64,000 nt of DNA from positions 1-64,000 of the forward strand of contig CAXBOS010000008.1 in assembly GCA_963977415.1 (NCBI GenBank). Reading direction: 5' to 3'. How positions within the stretch are numbered: the first letter of the stretch is position 1; the number at the start of each line of letters is the position of its first letter. A program made the position numbers and the translations under genes. The DNA comes from Croceimicrobium sp963977415 (GTDB lineage Bacteria > Bacteroidota > Bacteroidia > Flavobacteriales > Schleiferiaceae). Below are positions 42,654 to 52,452 of this stretch, one piece after another. Below the pieces are notes generated by a model, which searched no databases, was not told the DNA's origin, and saw only the letters and a list, made by a program, of their open reading frames with translations.

Positions 42654-43547
42654 ATGAGCGAAGTGTTGGAGTTGAAAGAGACTCAAAAGAAGGAGCAAAC
42701 AATTACAAGAGGTAAGCCACGCTGGTTAAGGGTGAAGCTGCCTACGGGTGAGAAGTTTAAGAATGTAAGAAAGCTAGTTGATAATTACGGATTACACACT
42801 ATCTGCGAAAGCGGAAATTGCCCGAACATGGGCGAGTGCTGGGGATCTGGAACAGCTACCTTTATGATTTTAGGTAATGTATGTACGCGTAGTTGTGGTT
42901 TTTGTGCCGTTGCTACTGGTCGTCCAGAATCGGTAGATTGGGATGAACCCGAAAGAGTGGCCCGTTCGGTAAAGTTAATGAAGATAAAGCATTGTGTTCT
43001 TACTTCGGTAGATCGCGATGATTTACGTGATGGCGGTTCAATCATCTGGAAGGAAACGGTTCAAGCGGTTCGTTGCATGAGTCCGGGTACAACCATGGAA
43101 ACTTTAATTCCAGACTTTAAGGGGGAGTGGCGTAATATTGATCGCATTATTGAAGCAGCCCCCGAAATTGTATCGCATAATATGGAAACAGTGCGACGTT
43201 TGACCCGTAAAGTTCGGATTCAAGCACAATACGATCGCAGTTTAGAAGTACTACGCTATTTAAAAGATCAAGGCTTACCTAGAACGAAATCAGGTATAAT
43301 GTTGGGCCTTGGTGAAAAAGAGGAAGAAGTTATTGACAGCCTAAAAGATTTGCGTGAGGCCAATGTTGACATCATAACTTTAGGTCAATATTTACAACCT
43401 ACACCACAGCATTTACCTGTAAAAGAGTTTGTTAGCCCAGAAGCCTTTGCTAAATATAAAGAGATTGGTTTAGAAATGGGCTTTCGATATGTAGAAAGCG
43501 GGCCCTTAGTTCGCTCTTCATATCACGCGGAAAGGCATATGTTTTAG
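42654..43547 (+). CDS. lipA: lipoyl synthase
   Basis: 297 residues. Both iron-sulfur clusters are intact: Cys51-x4-Cys56-x5-Cys62 for the auxiliary cluster and the radical-SAM Cys77-x3-Cys81-x2-Cys84. The C-terminal Val-Arg-Ser-Ser-Tyr-His-Ala holds the cluster-ligating serine. It inserts two sulfurs into the octanoyl chain on 2-oxoacid dehydrogenases. It is the last gene of the small lipoprotein-ytxJ-barrel-lipA operon. Confidence 0.97.
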   Translation: MSEVLELKETQKKEQTITRGKPRWLRVKLPTGEKFKNVRKLVDNYGLHTICESGNCPNMGECWGSGTATFMILGNVCTRSCGFCAVATGRPESVDWDEPERVARSVKLMKIKHCVLTSVDRDDLRDGGSIIWKETVQAVRCMSPGTTMETLIPDFKGEWRNIDRIIEAAPEIVSHNMETVRRLTRKVRIQAQYDRSLEVLRYLKDQGLPRTKSGIMLGLGEKEEEVIDSLKDLREANVDIITLGQYLQPTPQHLPVKEFVSPEAFAKYKEIGLEMGFRYVESGPLVRSSYHAERHMF

Positions 43548-43569
43548 TCTTTCATAAGAGTTTAGAAAT

Positions 43570-43577
43570 TATATTTG
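43570..43577 (+). promoter_or_regulatory. -7 promoter box of the Asp-box T9SS gene
   Basis: TATATTTG, a perfect TAnnTTTG match, 29 bases before the ATG of the gene at 43607. Confidence 0.65.
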
Positions 43578-43606
43578 TCGCACAGCATTTAAAAAAAGGA
43601 AAAAGA

Positions 43607-46600
43607 ATGAAAAGAAAGTTACTTTTCTCCCTCGGTGGAATAATGATGTTAGGAGCTTTGGCTTGGATAGGAGTTCCCTCGGATACACAAGAATACTATA
43701 GTGAAAGATCTACTAATACTGAGGCAAATGACGCCACAGGATCAGCAGAATTTTTACATAGCAGGCGGATGAACCCAGCAACAGGTAAAATTGATCCTGC
43801 TGATGTTTTGGCAGCCCGTCAGGCTACGCAACAATTAGCGCTCAATAAAACAAACGCTGCTATCGGTTTAAATTGGGACGAAATGGGTCCTAATGATATG
43901 GGTGGTCGTACCCGTGCTGTTTTATTTGATCGTAATAATGCATCATTAATGTGGGCTGCTTCCGTTTCAGGCGGTATTTTCCATAGCCCTAATGCGGGTC
44001 GTAGCTGGAATCCTGTTAATGATCAATTAGAAAACTTAGCCATTAACAGTTTATGTATGTCCGCCAATGGTGATATATATGCTGGTACGGGTGAGGATAT
44101 GTATTATTTCGCTAGTGGTCGTCGTTCAGGCGGTATCTTAGGCGATGGGATTTACAAATCTACCGATGGAGGTCAAACCTTTACGCAGTTAGCAAGCACT
44201 AATCCTGCTACTAACCCAGGTGATGGTTGGACAGCTGTTGGTAAAATGGCGGCTGACCCTACTGATGCTAATCGTATCTACGCCGCAACAACCGACGGTT
44301 TAAAAGTTAGTAATGATGCTGGTGCAAGCTGGACTGATGCAATACCAGCTGGTGGTGAGGCATTAGATTTAACGGTAACTTCTAGTGGTGCTGTTTGGGT
44401 AAAAGAAGGTCAATTTATTTATTATTCTCCCAGTGGAGATGCTGGTAGTTTTACTGAAAAAACGGTCTCACCCACGGCTGGAGATCAAGCTACTAATATC
44501 TGGAGAACAACTAGTCGCATGCGCATAGCGGTTGCTCCTAGCGACGAGAATTATGTGTATGTATTAGTAACTTCAGGTAGAGACTTCGACCGCGTTTACC
44601 AATCTACCGACGGTGGTACAACTTGGACTACTATTGGAACTTCTTCTGCGCTACTTAGCCCAGTAGATCAGTCTCCATTCGCTGTAGCGATTGGCGTTGA
44701 TCCTAAAAACGCAGAAAGAATTATGATTGGTGGTCTTACTCTATGGGAGTGGAGTACCGGTAATGGCTGGTTCCAAGTAGCTTCACAAAGTTCTTTTAGT
44801 TTCAATTTTTATGTGCATGTAGATATTCACGAAATAGTTTGGAGAGCGGATCAACCCAACACAATTTGGGTAGCCAATGATGGTGGTTTATTTAAATCAG
44901 AAAATGACGGTTTCTCTTGGTCTGAAGAAAATAAAGGATATGCAACCATTCAGTATTACCACGTTGCAGTAGGTTTCGACGGACAAATGTTAGGTGGTAC
45001 TCAGGATAATGGTACCATTTTAATCAATCCAAATGCACCCTTGCCTAAATCTGGAACAAGAACCGTAGGTATTACTCAACGCAGTGGTGCAACTTTTGAC
45101 GGCGATGGTGCAGATGTAGCTATTTCGCATTTAGATCAAGAGGTAATGTTTAAGGCCAGACAGTATGGTCAGATGGGACGTTCCATTGATGGGGGTGGTG
45201 AATATTCGTATTTCTACGGTACTCGAATGGCCTCTCGTTATAATGCATTCTCTTTTGCTTTTGCAGATTTTACAGGGCCTTACGAATTGTATGAAAATTT
45301 GAATGATCGCAATAGTATTGATTCTGTGGAGTTTTCGGCAGATACGATTAAAAGTAGTCTCGGTTTTGGTAACGGCGGAGCGGCTTATAACGGAGCTTTT
45401 ACCAAGCCTCAAAGTGCTACGATCTTCAAGGCAGAATCGTTTAAAATCTTTTCAGGTTCCCAAATGGTGGTTTCAGATGCCAATGGCGTTTTATCTGGTG
45501 ACGGGACTGGTAATTTTGATGCCAATACGGGTCAGTATAATGTAGTATTTACAACAGGTACTAATTTAGAAATTAGATCATCGGTAGCTGTACGTTATGA
45601 TGCAGGTTCCTTAATTAACTTTAAGAGTTTAACTGGAGAAATTCCATTGGTTGATACTTTGAAGGTGGCCTTAGAACCTGGACAATCGGTTAAATTCCAA
45701 GATCCAGTACAGTCTATGTTTGCGGTTGGTTTAACCGCCTTTAACAACCCCGCTGAACCAGGTAATAATGGTGGCGGTGTTTGGATGGCACGTGATGTAT
45801 TGAGCAATCGTACCGCTATTCCAGAGTGGTGGCATATTGGTGCTTTAGCAGATGGTGAAGTTCCTTCCGCGATGACCTTTAGTGCAGATGGTGATGCTTT
45901 GTACGTTGGTACTAGTGCTGGTAGAGTATATCGTTTATCGAATCTTACCAATGCAAGAACAGAAGAATCGGCCGATGTGGATATTGATTTCTTAGTAAAT
46001 CCTCCTGCTCCTAGTACAGCAGTAGTGGAAAGTAGAGTGATTTTCGTTCAAGGTGGTAGAAGTATAACGAGTATTGTGGTGGATCAAAGTGATGTAGATC
46101 GTTTGATTATCACGCTTGGTAATTACGGTGGTAACTTAAACCATGTTTATTATACTGAGCAAGCGACTAGCCCAACTTTAACTACTAGCAATTTTATTGT
46201 TAAAGATGGTGATTTACCTTCTCTACCAGTTTATGATGCCGTATTCAATTATAATGATCCTACCAACGGTCAAGTAATTTTAGGAACCGATTTAGGCGTG
46301 TTTACGACCACTAATATCGGCGCAAGCTCAGTATCTTGGGCTCCAGATAATAACGGTTTTGCTAATGTGCCAGTATTTGATTTATTACAAACGCGCACTA
46401 TTCGTTACGATTTGGTAAATAACGAAGACTTTGAAGGTTCTATTTATGCAGCCACTCATGGTAGAGGTATCTTTAAAACTGGAACCACTGCCGATTACGT
46501 AAGTGTAAAAGAAGAGAAGTTAGTAGAGAGTGCTAAGCAAGTTTTAGCTTTAGAGCTTTATCCGAACCCTGCCCAAAATCAGGTTAATGTTGCCCTTAAC

Positions 46601-46798
46601 TTAAATAATCGTAGTGATGTTAAAATCACCGTGCGCGATTTAAGTGGAAGATTGGTTAAAACCTTATCTGCAAAAGCAGTACCCGCGGGTACAGAAAGCT
46701 TAAGCATGGATGTTAGTTCTTTAAAAACAGGAACTTACATTGTTAGCTTAATTAATGGCACTGACAGCCGTACAGCTAAATTGATTATTACTAAGTAA
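43607..46798 (+). CDS. large T9SS-secreted protein with Asp-box/BNR beta-propeller
   Basis: 1063 residues: N-terminal signal peptide (about 1-19), a propeller-like region (about 70-470) with repeated Ser-x-Asp-x-Gly-x-(Thr/Ser)-(Trp/Phe) Asp-boxes (such as Ser-Thr-Asp-Gly-Gly-Gln-Thr-Phe and Ser-Thr-Asp-Gly-Gly-Thr-Thr-Trp), a beta-rich middle, further propeller-like segments to about 960, and a T9SS type A sorting domain (about 980-1063, with Leu-Tyr-Pro-Asn-Pro). Asp-box propellers occur in sialidases, sortilin-like and reelin-like proteins. No enzyme site is recognised, so an adhesive or binding role is likely. Confidence 0.85.
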   Translation: MKRKLLFSLGGIMMLGALAWIGVPSDTQEYYSERSTNTEANDATGSAEFLHSRRMNPATGKIDPADVLAARQATQQLALNKTNAAIGLNWDEMGPNDMGGRTRAVLFDRNNASLMWAASVSGGIFHSPNAGRSWNPVNDQLENLAINSLCMSANGDIYAGTGEDMYYFASGRRSGGILGDGIYKSTDGGQTFTQLASTNPATNPGDGWTAVGKMAADPTDANRIYAATTDGLKVSNDAGASWTDAIPAGGEALDLTVTSSGAVWVKEGQFIYYSPSGDAGSFTEKTVSPTAGDQATNIWRTTSRMRIAVAPSDENYVYVLVTSGRDFDRVYQSTDGGTTWTTIGTSSALLSPVDQSPFAVAIGVDPKNAERIMIGGLTLWEWSTGNGWFQVASQSSFSFNFYVHVDIHEIVWRADQPNTIWVANDGGLFKSENDGFSWSEENKGYATIQYYHVAVGFDGQMLGGTQDNGTILINPNAPLPKSGTRTVGITQRSGATFDGDGADVAISHLDQEVMFKARQYGQMGRSIDGGGEYSYFYGTRMASRYNAFSFAFADFTGPYELYENLNDRNSIDSVEFSADTIKSSLGFGNGGAAYNGAFTKPQSATIFKAESFKIFSGSQMVVSDANGVLSGDGTGNFDANTGQYNVVFTTGTNLEIRSSVAVRYDAGSLINFKSLTGEIPLVDTLKVALEPGQSVKFQDPVQSMFAVGLTAFNNPAEPGNNGGGVWMARDVLSNRTAIPEWWHIGALADGEVPSAMTFSADGDALYVGTSAGRVYRLSNLTNARTEESADVDIDFLVNPPAPSTAVVESRVIFVQGGRSITSIVVDQSDVDRLIITLGNYGGNLNHVYYTEQATSPTLTTSNFIVKDGDLPSLPVYDAVFNYNDPTNGQVILGTDLGVFTTTNIGASSVSWAPDNNGFANVPVFDLLQTRTIRYDLVNNEDFEGSIYAATHGRGIFKTGTTADYVSVKEEKLVESAKQVLALELYPNPAQNQVNVALNLNNRSDVKITVRDLSGRLVKTLSAKAVPAGTESLSMDVSSLKTGTYIVSLINGTDSRTAKLIITK

Positions 46799-46816
46799 TT
46801 TCAAAGCATATATACT

Positions 46817-46850
46817 AAAAGCCTTCTCCTATTGGGGAAGGCTTTTTTAT
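46817..46850 (+). terminator. rho-independent terminator of the Asp-box T9SS gene
   Basis: 13-bp stem (AAAAGCCTTCTCC against GGGGAAGGCTTTT, one G-U pair), loop TATT, then T residues. It ends 11 bases before the gap ATG. Confidence 0.9.
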
Positions 46851-46860
46851 TTAGATAAAT

Positions 46861-47856
46861 ATGAGAATAGCCATAAATGGTTTTGGAAGAATAGGCCGCA
46901 GTTTTATGAGAGTGGTGCAGGCTTATCCAGAGATAGAAGTTGTGGCCATAAACGATTTGGCCGATATTTATAATCAAGCGCATTTATTAAAATACGATAC
47001 CACTCATCGCATTTTCCCCAAAGAGATAAAAGTAGAAGGGCAGGAGCTGATTATTGGTGCTCAGCGGATAGCTTATAGTTCCTTTAGGTCTATTAGTGAT
47101 GCTCCCTGGGAAAAGCTGGACCTAGATATTATTATTGAGGCAACTGGTTTCTTCAAACAAAGGTCATTATTAATGGGGCATCTAGCGAAAGCGAAGAAAG
47201 TAATATTAAGCGCACCGCCTTTAGATGATACGCGCACCATTGTTTTAGGAATAAACGAAGGGAGTATTTTAGCAAGTGACCGGATATTATCAAATGCCTC
47301 TTGCACTACTAATAGTGCGGCCCCTTTACTAGAAGTGGTATCGCGTTTATGTGGTATTGAACACGCCTACATAACTACGGTCCATAGTTACACAACCGAC
47401 CAGGGTTTACAGGATGGACCGCATAAAGATCTTAGACGAGGAAGGGCAGCGGCTGAATCAATCGTGCCTACTTCTACCGGAGCGGCTAAGGCTATAACTA
47501 AGATTTTCCCGCATTTAGAAGGGCGTATTGGGGGTGCGGGTATTCGAGTACCAGTACCGGATGGCAGTCTTACGGACATCACTTTTACGGTAAAAAAAAC
47601 AGCCTCCGTAGAGGCTGTTAATAGTGCTTTTAAAGAAGCTTCGGAAACCTATCTGAATCCTTATTTGGGTTATACCGCCGATCCAATTGTGTCGCGCGAT
47701 ATAATTGGTAGCCCTTATTCTTGTTTATACGATGAAGGTCTTTCTTCGGTTCTCGGACCCATGCTTAAAGTGGTAGCTTGGTACGATAATGAAATGGGTT
47801 ACTCCAATCGTTTAAAGGACTTGGTTTTATATTTAACTAGCCAAAAGTTGATCTAA
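46861..47856 (+). CDS. gap: glyceraldehyde-3-phosphate dehydrogenase
   Basis: 331 residues, standard length. The NAD fold starts with Asn-Gly-Phe-Gly-Arg-Ile-Gly and has Asp32, typical of NAD-preferring enzymes. The catalytic Cys148 lies in Ser-Asn-Ala-Ser-Cys-Thr-Thr-Asn and His175 in Thr-Val-His-Ser-Tyr. It works in glycolysis and gluconeogenesis. Its 3' end overlaps the convergent TlpA-like gene by 24 bases. Confidence 0.95.
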   Translation: MRIAINGFGRIGRSFMRVVQAYPEIEVVAINDLADIYNQAHLLKYDTTHRIFPKEIKVEGQELIIGAQRIAYSSFRSISDAPWEKLDLDIIIEATGFFKQRSLLMGHLAKAKKVILSAPPLDDTRTIVLGINEGSILASDRILSNASCTTNSAAPLLEVVSRLCGIEHAYITTVHSYTTDQGLQDGPHKDLRRGRAAAESIVPTSTGAAKAITKIFPHLEGRIGGAGIRVPVPDGSLTDITFTVKKTASVEAVNSAFKEASETYLNPYLGYTADPIVSRDIIGSPYSCLYDEGLSSVLGPMLKVVAWYDNEMGYSNRLKDLVLYLTSQKLI

Positions 47857-49023
47857 CTGAGCAGGAAGCTCGGCAAGATTTACATTTTTGGCAACTATGT
47901 TTCCGTTCTGATCGACTAATACCGTAAAAGGAATCGCTTGAATACCATAGGTACGACCAGCGGCACTGCTCCAACCTTGTAAGTCACTAACGTGGTTAGG
48001 CCAACTTAAACCGTCCTGGGCAATTGCTTGCAGCCATTCGTTACGTGGACTTTGCTGTTGCGGAAGTCCATCAAATGACACGCTCAATACTGTAAAACCT
48101 TTGTCTTTGTAGTCATTGTAAACTTTTACTAACATGGGGTTCGCAGCTCTACAAGGACGACACCAAGCAGCCCAGAAGTCAACTAAAACCACGGAACCTT
48201 TAAGGTCTGACAAGTTTCTCACTTGTCCTGTAGAATCGGGTAAAGAAATTTCGGGAGCAGGCATGCCAATGGCCAGTGCTTCTTGTCTCGCTTTCATTTC
48301 GCTTTGTGCAGCAACTTGTTCTTTGATACGCTCCAATTGCTTATTGAAATTAACTGCATGCGGGTTATTGGGATAAGCTATCATTAAAGCTGAATCAACT
48401 TTAATATAATAATCAATGTGATCTTCGGCGCTAACCATTTGCATTTGTCCTAAGCTTTGTGGCCAAATAAATAAGTTGGCCATATTCGCAGGGTCTTCGT
48501 CGATTAGAGCGCGAAGTTCGGCACCAGTAGCCTCTACTTTATCTTCAAACTCAGTTTGTTTAGAAGCGCGAACTGCCATAAAATTTGCGCTATCGCGGTA
48601 TTGGTTAATGTATTCCCCAAGGCTATCAATGTATTTACCTGCATCGTAAACGATATCGTTTATGCGTTTAATACGGATGCTTTCCTTGTTACCATTAATA
48701 TCATAATTACGGTCTAAGCCATCCATCATAGGTTCGATGGTGATATTAATGTTTTCGGAGCCATTGGTGAAAAATGGAATACGGATACCCTCCGCCTCAA
48801 GCAACAAAAAGTCAGCCGTATCAATTTGAATATCGTAGGTAAAAACGCCATTATCAGATTGTAAAGTGTCTAAATTCTTTACGGCATTAGGCGATAATTT
48901 CGCAATAATTATTTCATTAGTTCCTTCGGCACTAATTCTAATACTGGTTTGGCCAGGTCCCGCTTGTTTCTGACAGGCAACAAAGGCCAATGCCATTAGG
49001 CTTAAACTTAAAAGTTTTCGCAT
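47833..49023 (-). CDS. TlpA-family thiol-disulfide lipoprotein
   Basis: 396 residues with lipobox Phe-Val-Ala-Cys17. The N-terminal ~240 residues include a beta-rich part (about 25-105) and a helical part, as in Bacteroidota proteins with a DUF4369-like N-terminus. The C-terminus is a thioredoxin/AhpC-TSA domain with Trp-Ala-Ala-Trp-Cys288-Arg-Pro-Cys291 and the cis-Pro loop Ala-Ile-Pro-Phe. It probably reduces disulfides in the periplasm. It follows gatB by 4 bases and converges with gap. Confidence 0.87.
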   Translation of the reverse strand: MRKLLSLSLMALAFVACQKQAGPGQTSIRISAEGTNEIIIAKLSPNAVKNLDTLQSDNGVFTYDIQIDTADFLLLEAEGIRIPFFTNGSENINITIEPMMDGLDRNYDINGNKESIRIKRINDIVYDAGKYIDSLGEYINQYRDSANFMAVRASKQTEFEDKVEATGAELRALIDEDPANMANLFIWPQSLGQMQMVSAEDHIDYYIKVDSALMIAYPNNPHAVNFNKQLERIKEQVAAQSEMKARQEALAIGMPAPEISLPDSTGQVRNLSDLKGSVVLVDFWAAWCRPCRAANPMLVKVYNDYKDKGFTVLSVSFDGLPQQQSPRNEWLQAIAQDGLSWPNHVSDLQGWSSAAGRTYGIQAIPFTVLVDQNGNIVAKNVNLAELPAQLDQLLAS

Positions 49024-49027
49024 AGGT

Positions 49028-50497
49028 CTATTTTTCTAGAGTTTGAATTACAATTTTACTAGCCATTTTAGGGTCGGCTTTCCCCCCTGATAGTTTCATT
49101 ACTTCGCCCATAAATAGACCAGTAAGGCCTTTTTTACCAGCTTTGTATTCGGCTACTTTCTCAGGGAATTTTGCTAGAGCAGCATCTACCCATCCTTGTA
49201 GCTCGTCGGTATCACTTTCTTGCAAAAGATTTAGTTCCTTGGCTAATGCTTCCGCAGATGCATCAGGTGAGGCTATTAATGCTTTAAATAAATCGCCGTT
49301 GGCAGCAGAATTACTAATGGTTCCCTTATCTACTAAATTAATCAGCTCTCCAATAGTGGCTGCCTTTAGCGGGAATTGTGAAATGTGAATAGCCTTTTCA
49401 TTAAGATAAGACTTAATGCTCCCCATCATCCAGTTAGCGGCCGCCTTGTAGTTTTCGGTATGCTCAATAATATCTTCGTAAAAAAGGGCAATTTCCTTAC
49501 TTTCTGTTAGGAGGGAAGCATCGTATTCGCTCAGATTTAGTTGGAGATATTTATTAAAGAGCTCTTTCGGTAAAGGCGGCAAATTTGATTTTACCTCATC
49601 AATATAATCCTGCTTTACCAAGATAGGTTGTAAATCTGGCTCATTAAAATATCGGTAATCGTGTGCGTCTTCTTTATCCCGTAATAACTGCGTTTTACCG
49701 CGTGCTGCATCAAAAGTAAAGGTCTGCTGAATCACTTTGTCACCGCCTTCAATTACCGCAATTTGGCGATTAATTTCGTAGTCGATCGACTTTTGAACAT
49801 TACGGAAGGAGTTTAGGTTTTTCACTTCTACCTTAGTTCCAAACTTTTCGCGACCCACAGGACGAACGGAAATGTTAACATCGCAACGCATGCTACCTTC
49901 TTCCATGTTACCATCGCTAATTTCTAGGTAGCGCACCAATTTACGCATCTCTGTAAGGTAGCTATAAGCTTCTTCTCCGTTTCTAAATTCGGGCTCACTT
50001 ACAATTTCTAATAAGGGAACACCAGCCCTGTTTAGGTCAATTAAAGTATTGAAAGGATCGATATCATGCGAGCTTTTACCCGAATCTTCCTCCATGTGAA
50101 TCCGCGTAAGGTTTAAGTTTTTCGACATACCCTCAGCATCTTTAATTTCAATGTAGCCGCCATTGCAAATGGGCGTTTTATCTTGGGTTATTTGGTAGCC
50201 TTTCGGTAGATCCGCATAGAAGTAATTCTTGCGTGCAAATTCATTCAGTTCCCGAATCTGGCAATTACAAGCAATCCCTAGTTTAACGGCGGCTTCTAAA
50301 ACCTTTTCGTTAAACATCGGTAAAGTGCCTGGATGCCCAAGGCTTACTGGACTTATTTGTGTATTGGGATGCGCACCATATTCGGTGGCATCAGTGGCGT
50401 AAGCCTTACTTAAAGTATTTAGCTGTACGTGAATCTCGATACCGATAACCGGTTCGTATTTCGCGCGAATTTCAGCAGGTAGATCGTTCTTTGCCAT
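49028..50497 (-). CDS. gatB: aspartyl/glutamyl-tRNA amidotransferase subunit B
   Basis: 489 residues, complete. The N-terminal Val-Ile-Gly-Ile-Glu-Ile-His-Val-Gln-Leu is the family start; Asp-Leu-Pro-Lys-Gly-Tyr-Gln-Ile, Asp-Leu-Asn-Arg-Ala-Gly-Val-Pro-Leu and Glu-Pro-Asp-Leu-Gln-Pro follow, with a C-terminal YqeY-like tail. In the GatCAB complex it activates Glu-tRNA(Gln) and Asp-tRNA(Asn) for amidation. The partner genes gatA and gatC are not in the window. A CATCTTTG box (one mismatch to the -7 consensus) ends 5 bases before its ATG. Confidence 0.95.
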   Translation of the reverse strand: MAKNDLPAEIRAKYEPVIGIEIHVQLNTLSKAYATDATEYGAHPNTQISPVSLGHPGTLPMFNEKVLEAAVKLGIACNCQIRELNEFARKNYFYADLPKGYQITQDKTPICNGGYIEIKDAEGMSKNLNLTRIHMEEDSGKSSHDIDPFNTLIDLNRAGVPLLEIVSEPEFRNGEEAYSYLTEMRKLVRYLEISDGNMEEGSMRCDVNISVRPVGREKFGTKVEVKNLNSFRNVQKSIDYEINRQIAVIEGGDKVIQQTFTFDAARGKTQLLRDKEDAHDYRYFNEPDLQPILVKQDYIDEVKSNLPPLPKELFNKYLQLNLSEYDASLLTESKEIALFYEDIIEHTENYKAAANWMMGSIKSYLNEKAIHISQFPLKAATIGELINLVDKGTISNSAANGDLFKALIASPDASAEALAKELNLLQESDTDELQGWVDAALAKFPEKVAEYKAGKKGLTGLFMGEVMKLSGGKADPKMASKIVIQTLEK

Positions 50498-50540
50498 GCT
50501 TGCAAAGATGCAAAATGTATAGCTTTTCTCTTTCTTTTCT

Positions 50541-51542
50541 TCAAGAAATAATAGCGGTCATTTGCGCTAAAAATCGCTCCTTGTCATCGCCTAAAAATAA
50601 ATGCTCTACTCCTAAGATAAATATGCGTGCTAGCGCATCTTGGCCTAGACCTAAAGACCCCACTTTTACATAGTCTTTTTCGCTGCATATTAAAACGGCT
50701 TGTTCTTTTTCCGCTTGGGCAAGAAGGGTATTTAAATCCTCTTTCTGAAAGGAATAATGATCCTTAAAATGATGTTGATCTATAATTTGAAGCTGCTGCT
50801 GCAAATGCTCCATCATGTATTGGGGATAAGCAATGCCACTAAAAACGATCGCCTTTTGTGTGCTAATTTTCTCTCCAAAGGGATTTGTTAAATCGCTGTA
50901 GAAGAGGCTGCTAAAGTAGAGCGGCGCCTCCGAATAAGCCTGGATGGATTGCGCGATTTCTTCTTTTTTGGCAGTAGATATATTAAGCGGACATTTGGTA
51001 ATTACGATGGCGGCTGCCCTTTTCGCACTACGGCGTGCTTCACGCAGATTCCCAGCAGGGAGAATGAAGTCTTCGCTAAAAATGGAATGATAAGCACTGA
51101 GCATTATGTAGGCATCCGCCTGTACCGACCGATGTTGGTAGGCATCGTCCATTAAGGCTAAATCGGGATTGAAGTCTAAAGCGGCTTCTAAGGCCAACTG
51201 TCGTTTTTCGGCCACGATCACTTGTACTGCGGGGAACTTTTGAGCAATTTGTAAAGCTTCATCGCCATAATCGCTAGCCGCACCCTGCCGATCTACTAAA
51301 AGTAAGCCTTGTGTTGCTCTGCCATAACCGCGACTTACCACTACTGCCGATTGGTATTTCAGGTGTTTTAAAAGAAACTCGGTCATCGGGGTTTTGCCCG
51401 TGCCGCCTGTGCTAAGGTTGCCAATGGCTATAGTTTTAGTGGCCGGGTAATAAATGGATAGTAACTTTTTATCGAAGAGCAAATTGCGAACAGCGGTTAT
51501 TGCTCCGTAAATTATGCTAAATGGCCAGAGGAGTTTACGCAT
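50541..51542 (-). CDS. lpxK: tetraacyldisaccharide 4'-kinase
   Basis: 333 residues: an N-terminal helix typical of a membrane-associated enzyme, then the P-loop Gly-Gly-Thr-Gly-Lys-Thr-Pro at about 47-53, and Asp-Asp-Ala-Tyr-Gln-His, the family's metal/catalytic motif. It phosphorylates the lipid A disaccharide precursor at the inner membrane. It is the last gene of the ABC-channel-miaA-lpxK operon and overlaps miaA by 8 bases. Confidence 0.93.
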   Translation of the reverse strand: MRKLLWPFSIIYGAITAVRNLLFDKKLLSIYYPATKTIAIGNLSTGGTGKTPMTEFLLKHLKYQSAVVVSRGYGRATQGLLLVDRQGAASDYGDEALQIAQKFPAVQVIVAEKRQLALEAALDFNPDLALMDDAYQHRSVQADAYIMLSAYHSIFSEDFILPAGNLREARRSAKRAAAIVITKCPLNISTAKKEEIAQSIQAYSEAPLYFSSLFYSDLTNPFGEKISTQKAIVFSGIAYPQYMMEHLQQQLQIIDQHHFKDHYSFQKEDLNTLLAQAEKEQAVLICSEKDYVKVGSLGLGQDALARIFILGVEHLFLGDDKERFLAQMTAIIS

Positions 51543-52452
51543 CTAAACTAGAGTTTAAAAATTCTAAGATGGCCATCTCTTGCTGAGGGCTAAACCAGGT
51601 TATTTCGGGATCTCGTCTAAACCACGTTAGCTGCCTTTTGGCATAACGCCGGCTATTTTTCTTGATTTCATTCCGTGCTTCTTCTAAACTTAAATCACCA
51701 TCAAAGTGACTAAATAGTTCACTATAACCTACGGTTTGCAAGGCGTTTTGGTGGCGATACTCCTGCAAGCTTTTTACTTCTTCCACTAGGCCAGCGGCAA
51801 ACATTACATCTACTCGCTTATTAATACCTTCGTAAAGATCGGGGCGCTCTATGTTTAAGCCAATCTTAAGCGCTTTGAAAGGACGAAGCTTTTTCTCGGC
51901 CTTTTGTAAAGTATCCATGGTTTTTCCGCTATGACGCAAAAGCTCGAGCGCGCGTATCAACCTTTGTGGATTTTTCTGATCAACTTTCAACCAGTATTGA
52001 GGGTCTAAACGCGCTACTTCATCTTGTAAAATAGAAAGCCCATCTCTCTCATAGTCGGCTAATATTGCACGACGGATTTCGCCCGGAATTGGCGGTAAAT
52101 CGTCTATTCCTTCTAAAAGCGCTCTTAGGTATAAACCCGTTCCGCCAACGGCCACAGCAATTGGGTTTTGGGTAAATAATTCTTCCAATTTGGCTAAAGC
52201 CTCTTTTTCAAAAGAACCCGCATTTACCGAGTTCTTAATGGAACGATCGTGAATGAAATGATGCTTGGCTGCGGCCAATTCATTGGCACTAGGCACGGCG
52301 GTGCCAATACTTAACTCACGGTAAAATTGTCGCGAATCGAAAGAAATAATTTCGCAGCGGAAGTGCTGCGCTATAGCGATTGCCATGGCGGTTTTCCCCA
52401 CGGCAGTAGGACCACAGACACAGATTAAAGTATTAGCTGATTTTTTCTCCAC
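51535..52452 (-). CDS. miaA: tRNA dimethylallyltransferase
   Basis: 305 residues. Motifs: the P-loop Gly14-Pro-Thr-Ala-Val-Gly-Lys-Thr, Ser-Phe-Asp-Ser-Arg-Gln-Phe-Tyr, Val-Gly-Gly-Thr-Gly-Leu-Tyr-Leu-Arg-Ala, Asn-Pro-Gln-Arg-Leu-Ile-Arg-Ala-Leu-Glu, and Thr-Val-Gly-Tyr-Ser-Glu-Leu. It adds the isopentenyl group to A37 of tRNAs reading UNN codons. It overlaps the channel gene by 20 bases and lpxK by 8, so it is tightly coupled. Confidence 0.96.
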   Translation of the reverse strand: MEKKSANTLICVCGPTAVGKTAMAIAIAQHFRCEIISFDSRQFYRELSIGTAVPSANELAAAKHHFIHDRSIKNSVNAGSFEKEALAKLEELFTQNPIAVAVGGTGLYLRALLEGIDDLPPIPGEIRRAILADYERDGLSILQDEVARLDPQYWLKVDQKNPQRLIRALELLRHSGKTMDTLQKAEKKLRPFKALKIGLNIERPDLYEGINKRVDVMFAAGLVEEVKSLQEYRHQNALQTVGYSELFSHFDGDLSLEEARNEIKKNSRRYAKRQLTWFRRDPEITWFSPQQEMAILEFLNSSLDA

